A stretch of DNA of 64,000 nucleotides from Lutimaribacter_A marinistellae (GCF_042648365.1 NZ_JBHRXI010000008.1:28821-92820), one strand, 5' to 3'; positions 25,469 through 34,735 are shown, counted from the stretch's first letter. Program-made: numbers and translations. Notes: generated by a model not told the origin, from the letters alone.

Positions 25469-27925
25469 ATGTCGGAGAAAACCCTGCCCAGCCATGCGCG
25501 CGTGGTGATCGTTGGCGGAGGCGTAATGGGGGTCGGCCTGGCCTATCATCTGGGCCATGAAGGCTGGGGTGACGAAACCGTCCTGCTGGAGAAGGCCGAG
25601 CTGACTTCGGGCAGCACATGGCATGCTGCGGGCCAGATCACGCATTCCACCAGCAGCTTTGGTCTTGGCAAATGCGTCGACTACAACATCGGCCTGTACT
25701 CGGGTGGCCTCGAGGCCGAGACGGGGCAGGCGGTGACATGGCATGGCTGCGGCTCGTTCCGCCTCGCCTATACCGAGGACGAAATGGACTGGCTGCGTCA
25801 TACGCTGTCCGTCGGCCGGTCGTTGGGCTTCAACATCGAACTGGTAGGGCCTGACCGCGTTGCCGAGCTGCATCCGTTCTACAACCTCGATGGGGTGCTG
25901 GGCGCCCTGCACACACCCGATGACGGCCACGTGGACCCGACCAACGTGACGATGGCGATGGCTGCGGGAGCCCGGGCCAAGGGTGTGCGCATCGTCCGCC
26001 GCTGCCGCGCGACGAACATCACACAGGATACAAACGGTGAATGGGTGGTGGAAACCGAGCAGGGAACGATCCGCTGCGAACACGTGGTCAATGCCGGGGG
26101 TACCTATGCCCGTCAAATGGGCGAGTGGTCTGGCCTGCAATTGCCGATGACCTCGATGACCCACCACTATTTCGTCACCGACGAGGTGCCGGAATTCAAG
26201 GATCTCGACCGGGAACTGCCCGTCATTCGCGATGACAGAAAGGTGTCCGGCTACATCCGTATGGAGCAGAAAAAGGGTCTGATCGGGATCTACGAAAAGG
26301 CCAATCCAAACGCCGTCTGGCTCGATCACTGCCCTTGGGACGCCGAGAACGAGCTGTTCGACGCGGATTACGACAGGGTCATGCCGTGGCTGGAGGAAAG
26401 CCTGAACCGGATGCCGATCTTTGCCGACCTCGGCATCACCCGCGACGTGCATGGCGCTATCAGCCATCCCCCTGACGGCAATCCGCTGATCGGTCCCGCG
26501 CCCGGCGTCCGGAATTACTGGTGCTGTTGCGGTACGCAGATCGGCATCGGCTGGGGTCCCGGCCTGACGCGTGAACTGGCGCGCTGGATGGTGCATGGGG
26601 CTGCCAACATTTCGATGCGCGAGTACGATCCCCGGCGCTTCGGCAGCTATGCGAACAAGGAATGGCAGGTCGTAAAGGCCAAGGAGGACTATTGCCTCCG
26701 CCACGAGATTCCCTTTCCGCATTTCAACCGGCTCGCCGGACGTCCGATCAAGCCTTCGCCGCTGTACGACACGCTCAAGGAAAAGGGTGCGGTGTTCGAG
26801 GAGGTCTACGGCTTTGAGCGTCCGCGCTGGTTCGCACGCAACGGGGTCGCGCAGGAGGATCACTATTCCTTCCGTCGTACAGTCGTGGACGAGATGGTCG
26901 CGGCCGAGGTCAAGGCAGTGCGCGAGGCCGTCGGCGTCATGGACGTGACGGCCTTTACAAAGGTTTTGGTCGAAGGGCCGGATGCTTATCAACTGCTGGA
27001 CCGACTGACGGCCAACCGGATGCCGCAAAAGGTGGGTTCGATCACCCTGACCCACATGCTCAACCGCGCTGGGCGGGTAGAGTTGGAAACCACGATCGTC
27101 CGTATGGCCGAGGACAAGTTCTACCTCGTTTGTGCCGCGTTTTTTGAACAGCGCCTGCTCGATCACCTCGCGGCCCATAGGCAGGATGAACAGGTCACGG
27201 TCTCGGCACTGTCGGACAGGTGGGGTGCGCTGGCGCTGAACGGCCCTGCCTCGCGCGAGGTTCTGGCAGCTACAACAAACGCGCCCTTGGACAACGCCGC
27301 TTTCCGCTGGCTGTCGGCACAGCAGATCACCATAGCAGGCCATTCGGTTTGGGCCTTCCGGATGTCTTATGCCGGTGAGCTGGGCTGGGAACTCCACATG
27401 CCCTTCGCTGCGGTGAAGGACGTCTATGATGCGCTTTGGGCCGCTGGTGAGCCGCATGGCATCGCGGATTACGGCAGCTTCGCGATGAACGTCATGCGCA
27501 TGGAAAAGGGCTTCAAGGGGGCAGGGGAATTGACGAACGAGGTCACCCTTGCCGAGGCAGACGTGCTTCGGTTCGTCCGCAACGACAAGGAGTTTCTGGG
27601 CCGGGACAAGACCCTCGACAGGGATCTGCCCTGGGTCTGCGCCTATCTCTCCATCGAACCGGATGGTATTCGCGACGGACATGGTGGCGAAGCGGTCACA
27701 AAGGACGGCGTGGTTGTCGGGTCGACAGCTTCCGTGGCCTATGGTCATACCGTGGGGCAGATCCTTGCCTTTGCCTACCTCAAACCGCACGCGGCCGAGC
27801 CGGGAACGGCTCTTCAGGTCGTCATTCACGGGCAGCCCCGTCAGGCGAAGGTGTTGGGAGAGCCGGCCTACGATCCACAGAGCTTGTTGCCGCGGACAGA
27901 TGCCGTGACGGAGCCGGCGGAATGA
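25469..27925 (+). CDS. FAD-dependent dimethylglycine/sarcosine dehydrogenase-like protein with GcvT domain
   Basis: This 818-residue protein has the DMGDH/SARDH architecture. It has an N-terminal FAD Rossmann motif (VVIVGGGVMGVGLAYHLG, residues ~12-29) followed by the covalent-flavin type segment TSGSTWHAAGQ, the DAO fold to ~residue 375, then an FAO-M linker and a GcvT/aminomethyltransferase domain (~430-800; YSFRRTVVDEMVAAEVKAVREAVGVMDV and YAGELGWELHMP). Known members oxidatively demethylate N-methyl amino acids and pass the one-carbon unit to tetrahydrofolate. Together with the Rieske oxygenase and the epimerase it fits sequential demethylation of a betaine such as (hydroxy)proline betaine or a related compound. 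The start ATG has AAAGGA upstream. Confidence 0.9.
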   Translation: MSEKTLPSHARVVIVGGGVMGVGLAYHLGHEGWGDETVLLEKAELTSGSTWHAAGQITHSTSSFGLGKCVDYNIGLYSGGLEAETGQAVTWHGCGSFRLAYTEDEMDWLRHTLSVGRSLGFNIELVGPDRVAELHPFYNLDGVLGALHTPDDGHVDPTNVTMAMAAGARAKGVRIVRRCRATNITQDTNGEWVVETEQGTIRCEHVVNAGGTYARQMGEWSGLQLPMTSMTHHYFVTDEVPEFKDLDRELPVIRDDRKVSGYIRMEQKKGLIGIYEKANPNAVWLDHCPWDAENELFDADYDRVMPWLEESLNRMPIFADLGITRDVHGAISHPPDGNPLIGPAPGVRNYWCCCGTQIGIGWGPGLTRELARWMVHGAANISMREYDPRRFGSYANKEWQVVKAKEDYCLRHEIPFPHFNRLAGRPIKPSPLYDTLKEKGAVFEEVYGFERPRWFARNGVAQEDHYSFRRTVVDEMVAAEVKAVREAVGVMDVTAFTKVLVEGPDAYQLLDRLTANRMPQKVGSITLTHMLNRAGRVELETTIVRMAEDKFYLVCAAFFEQRLLDHLAAHRQDEQVTVSALSDRWGALALNGPASREVLAATTNAPLDNAAFRWLSAQQITIAGHSVWAFRMSYAGELGWELHMPFAAVKDVYDALWAAGEPHGIADYGSFAMNVMRMEKGFKGAGELTNEVTLAEADVLRFVRNDKEFLGRDKTLDRDLPWVCAYLSIEPDGIRDGHGGEAVTKDGVVVGSTASVAYGHTVGQILAFAYLKPHAAEPGTALQVVIHGQPRQAKVLGEPAYDPQSLLPRTDAVTEPAE

Positions 27926-27926
27926 A

Positions 27927-27950
27927 ACGCCCGAACACCGTTTCGGGCGT
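27927..27950 (+). other. Stem-loop between dehydrogenase and cupin genes
   Basis: A perfect 9-bp stem (ACGCCCGAA / TTCGGGCGT) with a 6-nt loop starts two bases after the dehydrogenase stop. No T-run follows, so it is more likely an mRNA processing or stability element, or a weak attenuator, than a terminator. Confidence 0.5.
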
Positions 27951-27998
27951 GTTCAACGGCCATGACGGTAGTTTTTTCTGCGCTCAGATGGTGATCCC

Positions 27999-28601
27999 AT
28001 GAGTCAGCCAAGTTTCGAAGCTCTGCTGGAAGCGACGCGCGCAACGCACCTTGCCTCAGACGCGTTACGCGACTTCGTGCAGTGGCCCGATGATCTGGTG
28101 CCTCAAGCTGTCATTCGGCACCACATTCGCGCCGAGGACCTGTTGCTGGCGGATGTCGCGCTGGACTGCCCCGAGGAATACGCACCGCTGCGCGATGCGG
28201 TCCTTGCCGCCGCCCCGCATGCCCAGTGGCGCGAGACGTACAAGGGTACGCAGTTGAGCCAGGATTTCATCGAACGGTTCGGCTGTTACTGCCTGATCGG
28301 CGCAGGTGGCGCCTATGCCAGCAACAAGATCGGCGCCTATTTCGTCTACATGCCCTCCGATCTGGACTATCCCTTGCATCATCATCCTGCCGAGGAGGTC
28401 TATTTCATTCTGGCAGGCGAGGCGGAGTTCTGGGTCGAAGGGGATGGCGCAAAAGTCATGAGGCCCGGCGACCACGTGTTTCATGCATCGAATGTTCCGC
28501 ACGCCACCCGCACGCTGTCCCGTCCGCTGCTGGCGCTGGTCCTGTGGCGGGGCGATCTCGGGACGAAACCGGTGTTGACCAGCGCAGAGCCGGGCGTGTG
28601 A
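27999..28601 (+). CDS. Cupin protein of the dimethylsulfoniopropionate (DMSP) lyase family
   Basis: This 200-residue protein has a helical N-terminal ~95 residues and a C-terminal cupin. Motif 1 is H127-x-H129-x3-E133 with Y135 (YPLHHHPAEEVYFILAG); motif 2 is PGDHVFHASNVPHA, with H162 and H168. These are the residues that bind metal and act as base in DMSP lyases. The H-H-E-Y pattern resembles DddK and DddW, whereas published DddQ has histidine at the Glu position, so subtype and activity are uncertain. The known reaction is DMSP to acrylate plus dimethyl sulfide. The betaine-enzyme neighbourhood leaves open that it acts on another onium compound. Confidence 0.7.
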   Translation: MSQPSFEALLEATRATHLASDALRDFVQWPDDLVPQAVIRHHIRAEDLLLADVALDCPEEYAPLRDAVLAAAPHAQWRETYKGTQLSQDFIERFGCYCLIGAGGAYASNKIGAYFVYMPSDLDYPLHHHPAEEVYFILAGEAEFWVEGDGAKVMRPGDHVFHASNVPHATRTLSRPLLALVLWRGDLGTKPVLTSAEPGV

Positions 28602-28656
28602 CTCCGATGGATACCTCATGCAAATCCGGCGACCCGATCTACAAGGGGTTAGAACC

Positions 28657-29802
28657 ATGACCGTCTTGTCGACGCCTTCCTTGACGCGTGTCGCGCCGAT
28701 GCGGATCAACCGATTGCGCGCATGGCATGTCCCGCTGACCAGCCACACGGCCTATTACATGGCCGAGGGCAAGACCTGTGACACGGTGGAAAGCGTCGTC
28801 ATCGCACTTGATACGGATGGCGGCCTGACCGGTTGGGGCGAGGTCTGCCCGATCCCGCATTACCTGCCTGCCTATGCACGCGGTGTGACACCTGCGTTGC
28901 AGGAGATGGCGCCGATCATTCTGGGGGGCGATCCGATTGGCCCGGACGCCTTGATGGCGCAGGCCGATGCCTATCTCATGGGACATCCCTATGCAAAATC
29001 GGCCTTGGATATCGCCCTGTGGGACCTTACAGGCCAGGTAGCGGGATTGCCCCTGCATGCTCTTCTGGGTGGGCAGCGGCAGGCCGATCTTCCACTCTAT
29101 CATTCGATCACTTGTGTCGAGCCGCACGAAATGGCGCGCATTGCGATCGACGCGCAGTCCCGCGGAATTAACCAGTTCCAGGCCAAGCTCGGCGCCTCGG
29201 GTGACTGGCAGACCGATGTCGAGCGGCTGATCAAGGTTCGCGAGGCGGTCGGACCCGGCCCGCTGGTCTATGGCGACTGGAACTGCGGGGCGACGTCACT
29301 TGATGCCACGCGCGTCGGGCGCGCGGTGGCGCATCTCGACGTGATGCTGGAGCAACCCTGCGCGACCCTTGATGACTGCGCCCGTGTACGCCAGGCCACG
29401 GGCCTGCCGATGAAGCTGGATGAACTGGCACATGACACCGACAGCCTGCTGCGGGCACATCGGCTGGGCATCATGGATGCGGTTGCTCTGAAGCTGTCGA
29501 AATTCGGCGGCCTTTCGGCAACCCGGCGTGCGCGGGACTTATGTCAGCATCTCGGCGCCCGGATGTGTATCGAATGTACCTGGGGTTCGGATATCGTCAC
29601 GGCTGCTGCTTTGCACCTGGGCGCTTCGACGAATCCCAACCGCCTTCAGAATGTTTGCGACCTGTCCGGGTATGTCAGCCCGCGCCTCGCCCCGACGGCC
29701 CCGGAGCGCAGCGAAGGAAGGATCGCGCCGCCGCAAGGCCCCGGCCTCGGCATAACAGTGGACGCCGCCCAATTGGGCCAGCCTGACCTGATACTGGATT
29801 GA
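28657..29802 (+). CDS. Enolase-superfamily (MR/MLE) epimerase, hydroxyproline-betaine 2-epimerase-like
   Basis: The start at 28657 is chosen for AAGGGG upstream; 28699 is an alternative. The protein has 381 residues, with the capping domain followed by the barrel. Catalytic lysines are K177 (FQAKLG) and K279 (ALKLSKFGG); metal ligands are D207 (YGDWNC), E232 (LEQPC) and D255 (KLDE). The paired lysines on opposite strands are those of 1,1-proton-transfer racemases and epimerases. Features such as GEVCPIP, GHPYAKSALDIALWDL, ECTWGSDIV and QGPGLGIT resemble HpbD, the 4-hydroxyproline betaine 2-epimerase known from roseobacters. It is placed in an operon with demethylating enzymes, as in the hpb pathway. 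Substrate assignment is inferred, not shown. Confidence 0.8.
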   Translation: MTVLSTPSLTRVAPMRINRLRAWHVPLTSHTAYYMAEGKTCDTVESVVIALDTDGGLTGWGEVCPIPHYLPAYARGVTPALQEMAPIILGGDPIGPDALMAQADAYLMGHPYAKSALDIALWDLTGQVAGLPLHALLGGQRQADLPLYHSITCVEPHEMARIAIDAQSRGINQFQAKLGASGDWQTDVERLIKVREAVGPGPLVYGDWNCGATSLDATRVGRAVAHLDVMLEQPCATLDDCARVRQATGLPMKLDELAHDTDSLLRAHRLGIMDAVALKLSKFGGLSATRRARDLCQHLGARMCIECTWGSDIVTAAALHLGASTNPNRLQNVCDLSGYVSPRLAPTAPERSEGRIAPPQGPGLGITVDAAQLGQPDLILD

Positions 29803-29806
29803 TCCC

Positions 29807-31084
29807 ATGAACCGACTGCATTCCCAATCCGAATGGATTTCCCGCGCCCGCGAAGTCTTGCCTGCCGCTGGCTTTGGCAATTTCGATGCGTCCATCGTCA
29901 TCGCCCGGGGTGAGGGCAGCCGCGTGTGGGACGAGGACGGAAACGAGTACGTCGATTACCTGATCGGATCGGGGCCCATGCTTCTTGGTCACGGCCACCC
30001 CGAGGTGATGGAGGCCGTGTTGGAGCAACTTCCAAAGGGCATGACCTTTTTTGCCAACAACGCGCGTGGCATCGAACTGGCCGAGGCCATTGTTGACGCT
30101 GTTCCGTGCTGCGAGCAGGTGCGCTTCGTCACCTCGGGGAGCGAGGCGGACATGTATGCGATCCGCCTGGCCCGGGCCTTTACCGGCAAGTCCAGGATCC
30201 TCAAGTTCGAAGGCGGCTATCACGGGATGAGCGCCGAGGCCCAGATGTCTCTGGCCCCAATGAAACAGGTCAACTTTCCGACGGCCGTTCCAGACAGCGC
30301 CGGTATCCCACAAGGTGTCGCGGACGAAATGCTGATCGCCCCGTTCAACGACCTCGACGCCGTGGCTGGATTGTTGAACGAACATAGCGACATCGCCGCC
30401 ATCATCGTCGAGCCGTTGCAGCGGATCATACCGGCCAAACCCGGCTTTCTTCAGGGCCTGCGCGATCTCTGCACCAAGCACGGCGTTCTGTTGATTTTCG
30501 ACGAGATCGTCACCGGCTTCCGGCTCGCCTATGGCGGGGCGCAGGAACGTTATGGCGTAACGCCGGACATCTGCACGCTTGGCAAGATCATCGGCGGCGG
30601 GTTCCCCCTGGCTGCGCTTGGTGCGTCGGCTGAGATCATGGCGCATTTCGACAAGGCGACCGTCGGTGCCGAGAAATGGCTGATGCAACTGGGCACACTG
30701 TCGGGCAATCCGGTCGCCTCGGCAGCGGGCCTCAAGACAATGGAGATCCTGCGTCGTCCAGGCCAGTACGAGCGTTTGCGGCAGCTGGGGCAGACCCTGA
30801 TGGATATGCAGACCGAGGCTCTTAACGCCGTTGGCGTCTCCCACCGAATCTGTGGTGATCCAACCCTGTTCGATATCTACTTTACCGATGCCGACCCCAT
30901 TGACTACCGCAGCGCCCGTCACCGCGATCCGGCCGTCAACGAGGCATGGAACGCGACCTTGCGGCGCAACGGTGTCTTCAAGTCGCCGGGCAAGCTCTAC
31001 CCGTCGCTAGCGCTGGATGAAGAGGATCTCGACCTGACGCGCCGCGCGATCGAGCAGGCATCGCAGGTAATCGCCACAGCTTGA
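29807..31084 (+). CDS. Class III PLP-dependent aminotransferase (glutamate-1-semialdehyde aminomutase-like)
   Basis: This 425-residue protein begins 4 bp after the epimerase stop. PLP-binding lysine K260 sits in ICTLGKIIGGGFPLAALG; the phosphate-binding SGSEADMYAIRLARAFTG and cofactor-aspartate motif LLIFDEIVTGFR are intact. The fold resembles HemL, but the catabolic context argues against a role in haem synthesis. It more likely transaminates an amino or keto acid arising from the betaine pathway, or an acceptor from the cupin reaction (inference). It is the last gene of the plus-strand operon and convergent with the iron operon. Confidence 0.9.
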   Translation: MNRLHSQSEWISRAREVLPAAGFGNFDASIVIARGEGSRVWDEDGNEYVDYLIGSGPMLLGHGHPEVMEAVLEQLPKGMTFFANNARGIELAEAIVDAVPCCEQVRFVTSGSEADMYAIRLARAFTGKSRILKFEGGYHGMSAEAQMSLAPMKQVNFPTAVPDSAGIPQGVADEMLIAPFNDLDAVAGLLNEHSDIAAIIVEPLQRIIPAKPGFLQGLRDLCTKHGVLLIFDEIVTGFRLAYGGAQERYGVTPDICTLGKIIGGGFPLAALGASAEIMAHFDKATVGAEKWLMQLGTLSGNPVASAAGLKTMEILRRPGQYERLRQLGQTLMDMQTEALNAVGVSHRICGDPTLFDIYFTDADPIDYRSARHRDPAVNEAWNATLRRNGVFKSPGKLYPSLALDEEDLDLTRRAIEQASQVIATA

Positions 31085-31126
31085 TCAAATGGCTGGGTTG
31101 CCGGGCCGGCCCAGGGGCCGTTCGGC

Positions 31127-32197
31127 TCAAAGGGTCACGATGTGATTGTCCCACGCGCATTCCATGCGGTTGACGGGGCCGACCACCGAACCTTGCACCG
31201 TCAACAGCCCTCCCAACCCATCGCTGGCCAGGTAGCCATCGTCACGTGTCGCAAGGCCGCAGATGTCGGTTCGTGAAACGAACCCGAGGAATCTCCCGCC
31301 AGTATCGAAGCGGTGCAAGCGGCCTCCGCGCGGCGAGGTGATGGCAATCTCCGTGCCGTCGCCCGAAAACGCGATGCTGCCGGCATAGCCCTGCATCGCG
31401 ATCTCGTCGGCAAGCGGTGCCTCGGCCAAAACCGGTGCCATACCCGTTCGGTGCAGTCCCAAAAGCGGGGGCGCGGCCCCGGCTTCCCCCTGCCACTGCA
31501 TCGCAAACCCGACCAGCCCATCGCTGCGTACTGCGAGGTGCCGGATCGAATTGCGGTGCAAATCCCGGTCGAGGATAATTGTTTCTAACACCTCGCCAGC
31601 CAATGACATGTAGGTAAGGTTCGGCTGCATGGTTTCGACGTTCAGCTTGCGACGGTCACGCGGATCGGTCGCGATGCCTCCATTGGCCACTATCAGCGTT
31701 TCTCCGTCAGGCATGAGCCGCAAGTCATGGGGGCCGATCCCGCCCGTCGCAACCTCGCCAAGCCGCGCATACCCGCGCGACGCGTCCCACATCCCGATGC
31801 GGCCTTCGCTGGTTTGGGCGACCTGCTCGCTCGTGAACAGGATCCTGCCATTCGACGAAAAAACCCCATGCCCATTGAGATGAATACCCTTGGGTGGCGT
31901 CAGACGATGCAGCACCCCGCCGCTGGTACAATCCAGCACAAGCGCGAACAGTCCCGGTCGACGGGCAAACGCGACAGCTTCGGCCAGATGTGGATGGCCC
32001 GCACCTGCGTGGCCGCGTCCTGGCAGCGGGATGCGAAAACTGGCCCGGCCCGCGTCGTCCAGACCATAGAGTGCAAACGTCCCATCCGGATCGCGCGCGG
32101 CTGCAAGGAAGGACGGGCTTCCGACAGCGGCCCACCCCAACCGTGGGGCAGCCCCGGCAGCGATGAGAGACGCGATGAAATGGCGACGTGTCGTCAT
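31127..32197 (-). CDS. DUF1513 beta-propeller protein (iron-cluster associated)
   Basis: The protein has 356 residues from the ATG at 32197; a GTG at 32209 overlaps the upstream gene and is less likely. The N-terminus has twin arginines (MTTRRHFIASLIAAGAA), suggesting Tat export. The rest forms WD-like propeller blades (GIHLNGHGVFSSNGRILFTSEQ, TGGIGPHDLRLMPDGETLIVANGG and SIAFSGDGTEIAIT). DUF1513 proteins are consistently found last in imelysin/di-haem oxidoreductase clusters; the biochemical role is unknown. It starts just past the end of the second imelysin gene. Confidence 0.85.
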   Translation of the reverse strand: MTTRRHFIASLIAAGAAPRLGWAAVGSPSFLAAARDPDGTFALYGLDDAGRASFRIPLPGRGHAGAGHPHLAEAVAFARRPGLFALVLDCTSGGVLHRLTPPKGIHLNGHGVFSSNGRILFTSEQVAQTSEGRIGMWDASRGYARLGEVATGGIGPHDLRLMPDGETLIVANGGIATDPRDRRKLNVETMQPNLTYMSLAGEVLETIILDRDLHRNSIRHLAVRSDGLVGFAMQWQGEAGAAPPLLGLHRTGMAPVLAEAPLADEIAMQGYAGSIAFSGDGTEIAITSPRGGRLHRFDTGGRFLGFVSRTDICGLATRDDGYLASDGLGGLLTVQGSVVGPVNRMECAWDNHIVTL

Positions 32198-32201
32198 GGC
32201 C

Positions 32202-33188
32202 TCAATCACCGTCCTGCGCGTTGAAGCCGGGCGCTATCCCCAAGCTTGCGCCGATCTCGCTTTCGATTGCACGGCGCAGGTCCTCAACGGCAAGTGCCAG
32301 CGCTTCGACCCGCAGCCGCGCCTGCGGATCGGTGATGTCTTGAAACGCCGCATCCGACACCCGCTCTGCTGTATCGTGGACACGTTGCAAAGCTGCGTTC
32401 GCCTCGGGAAGATCCCGTTCGGCCAAGGCGCTTGCCAGTGCGTGCGCGGCTTCGCTCGCCATGACAGCGTTTCGCAGGCTGCGGCCCGATCGCCGTGCCT
32501 CTGCCCGGGCTGGCCGGGGGCGGTCGAATGTTCCCAGCGGACGGGCAAGGCGTTGATCCGTGGTAAATTCGAGCGAGGACAGGATCTGCGTATAGATTGC
32601 CCGCAAAGCCTCGTCTTCGTCCAAGAAAGTAGCGTTGCCTTCTTCTCCCGCGCTGCGCAGGGTTTCGGCGAAGTCTCCAAGCCATGCCTCGCTTAACCCC
32701 GCGGCCTGCAGAGCCATGTCGGAAGCGATCGCACGTGTGAGGGCGCAGCTGTAACTGTCGGCCTCGTAGGTTGAGAATTCGGGATCGTAGAGCATCATCT
32801 CGAGCGCATAGAGCCCGCGCGCGGCTATCGACACCTCCGCATATGCATCTGCGCTTTCCACGACGAGGTCGGCATCGGCGATCAGCCGGGACAGTGTCCG
32901 CCCGGTGAAACCGCGCGCGTCGGGCCAAAAGGCGATGGACAGGGCGCCGGTCTCGGATGGCCCCAAGCGCAGGTCCCCCACGGGAATCCATGCGTCAAAG
33001 GCGTCGTGAAATGCGGGCTGAAGGGCGCTGGGCCGGCAGTCTCGATCAGCCGCATCCGCCAGCGCCTGCGTTTTCACGGAAAACTCGGACAGGGATGGAA
33101 GGATGTGATCGTCCAGAACTTCGTTCACGCCTGCCACGGCAGGGCAGGCAATGCCCAGCGAAAGCGCGATGACAGGTAGCAGTCTCAT
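32202..33188 (-). CDS. Imelysin-like periplasmic protein (second copy, divergent motif)
   Basis: This 328-residue protein has a signal peptide (MRLLPVIALSLGIACPAVAG) and the helical imelysin/ICMP peptidase_M75 fold. The family signature G-x-H-x-x-E, proposed to bind iron, here reads G-L-Y-A-L-E (in ARGLYALEMMLYD), so the histidine is replaced while the glutamate remains. The ATG overlaps the di-haem oxidoreductase stop (ATGA). It probably acts with the oxidoreductase in the periplasm as part of an iron-acquisition complex. Loss of the His suggests a structural rather than iron-binding role (inference). Confidence 0.85.
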   Translation of the reverse strand: MRLLPVIALSLGIACPAVAGVNEVLDDHILPSLSEFSVKTQALADAADRDCRPSALQPAFHDAFDAWIPVGDLRLGPSETGALSIAFWPDARGFTGRTLSRLIADADLVVESADAYAEVSIAARGLYALEMMLYDPEFSTYEADSYSCALTRAIASDMALQAAGLSEAWLGDFAETLRSAGEEGNATFLDEDEALRAIYTQILSSLEFTTDQRLARPLGTFDRPRPARAEARRSGRSLRNAVMASEAAHALASALAERDLPEANAALQRVHDTAERVSDAAFQDITDPQARLRVEALALAVEDLRRAIESEIGASLGIAPGFNAQDGD

Positions 33189-34735
33189 AAACTCTCCAGG
33201 AAACGGATCAGCGCCTTGCGGTCATCCGGGTGCATCGCGACAACTTTCGCCTTTGCCGTTTCGGCTTCGCCCCCGTGCCACAATACGGCTTCGAGCAATG
33301 ACCGCGCCCGCCCGTCATGAAGGAACTGCGTATGGCCCGAAACGGTCTCGGTAAGTCCAATCCCCCAGAGAGGCGCAGTCCGCCATTCCCGTCCATCCGC
33401 GCGGCCTTCGGGCCGGTGATCGGCCAGCCCGGACCCCATGTCATGCAGCAGCATGTCCGTGTAAGGCCATATCAACTGAAAGCTTGCCGGGTTTTCCCCG
33501 TCCAGCCGGTGGGTAACATAGTTTGGCCTGTGGCAGCTGGCGCATCCCGTGTCAAAGAACACCTCGCGCCCACGCAGCACCTGCGGGTCGTCCACATCGC
33601 GCCGCGCCGGTACCCCAAGCGTGCGGCTGTAGAACGTCACAAGGTCAAGGCCCGCCTGATCGATTTCCAGACCATCCTGTTCCGGGTCGCCGCCATGCAA
33701 CGCGGCGGCGCAATCGGTTTGCGCGTCGGTACATTCGCCCGATCCTGCCCGGTGGATCGGGTTCGAGATTCCGATATCGCCGGCAAACGCGCTTGCCGTC
33801 TGTTCCAGTATGGATGGGTTGCCCGCCTTGTGGCCAAACCGCCCAAGCACCGGGCGATCGTGCACCTCGGACCAGACGACCTGCGCGCGGCCGGAAATCC
33901 CGTCGCCATTCGCGTCTTCGGGGTCCGCCCATTCAAGGATGTCTTGCGTCGGAACCGCCTCGAGCAGTCCCATCCCGATCATCTGTGGCGCGACCCTTGG
34001 GCTCAGCATCGCCTCTGCGTGCAGCGGGCCGTATCCAAGCTCCGTCGCTGAATAGAGTGGTTGCCGCAAACGCGCGACCTCGCCACCGGACAGCGGAACT
34101 TCGATTTCTTCGTACTGGACCTGCAGCCGATATTCCGGCGTGTGGCCCGGCAGACTGAAATCCTGCAACTGGGTGCCATACACCGGGTCCGGCGCGGTCG
34201 GGTGCGTGCCGGCAATGTATCGTTCGACTTCGGCCATGTCCGGGGCACGTACCGAGATGCGCAGGAACGTGGATACAGCGGTATCCTCTGGACCCTCGGG
34301 TGGGTGGCCGCGCCCATCCTTCAGGTGGCAGCGTTGACAGGACCTTGCGTTGAACAAGGGGCCAAGCCCGTCCGAGGCAAGGGTCGAGGCAGGTGCCGAG
34401 ACCCAGATGCGCTTGAACATCCCGTTGCCGACACGAAAATCGAGCTCCTGCTCGAAACTCAGATTGGCGGCTGGCTGGGAAAAGGCATCGGCCGTCTGCC
34501 GAAGGCGGACCGTCTGCGCCCCGGCGGAGTTTTCCTCGAAGGCCCAAGGTTCCGAAAAATCCTGCGGCATGGACGTCACGGCCGAGACCCGTTCGCGCTC
34601 TTCGGCCGTGCGCGAGATGACGTCCAGGTGCACATCCTCCAGCCCGGACCAATCGTCCGCAAGCGCAGTGGTCGGCAAGACAGGAGTCGTAACGGCCACC
34701 AAGGTGGCCGCGAAAAGCCGGCTACTCGGCTTCAT
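33185..34735 (-). CDS. Di-haem oxidoreductase (DUF1111, thiol-oxidoreductase-like), secreted
   Basis: The protein has 516 residues from the ATG at 34735 (MKPSSRLFAATLVAVTTPVLPTTALA), which gives a clean signal peptide; longer starts lie inside the bacterioferritin gene. Two haem c sites are present: C-x2-C-H in SCQRCHLKDGRG (residues ~125-135) and in GCASCHRPNY (residues ~390-400). Family members resemble MauG/cytochrome c peroxidases and occur next to imelysins. It may oxidise or reduce iron at the cell surface. The start overlaps the end of the bacterioferritin gene by 14 bp. Confidence 0.9.
   Translation of the reverse strand: MKPSSRLFAATLVAVTTPVLPTTALADDWSGLEDVHLDVISRTAEERERVSAVTSMPQDFSEPWAFEENSAGAQTVRLRQTADAFSQPAANLSFEQELDFRVGNGMFKRIWVSAPASTLASDGLGPLFNARSCQRCHLKDGRGHPPEGPEDTAVSTFLRISVRAPDMAEVERYIAGTHPTAPDPVYGTQLQDFSLPGHTPEYRLQVQYEEIEVPLSGGEVARLRQPLYSATELGYGPLHAEAMLSPRVAPQMIGMGLLEAVPTQDILEWADPEDANGDGISGRAQVVWSEVHDRPVLGRFGHKAGNPSILEQTASAFAGDIGISNPIHRAGSGECTDAQTDCAAALHGGDPEQDGLEIDQAGLDLVTFYSRTLGVPARRDVDDPQVLRGREVFFDTGCASCHRPNYVTHRLDGENPASFQLIWPYTDMLLHDMGSGLADHRPEGRADGREWRTAPLWGIGLTETVSGHTQFLHDGRARSLLEAVLWHGGEAETAKAKVVAMHPDDRKALIRFLESL

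Noticed and set aside
25394..27829. Minus-strand 811-aa open frame opposite the DMGDH-like gene
   Set aside because: His/Arg/Val-rich antisense shadow of a high-GC gene; the plus strand has clear FAD and GcvT motifs.
29807..31084. Assignment as hemL (glutamate-1-semialdehyde aminomutase)
   Set aside because: The fold matches, but the operon context is catabolic and no tetrapyrrole genes are near; kept as a general class III aminotransferase.
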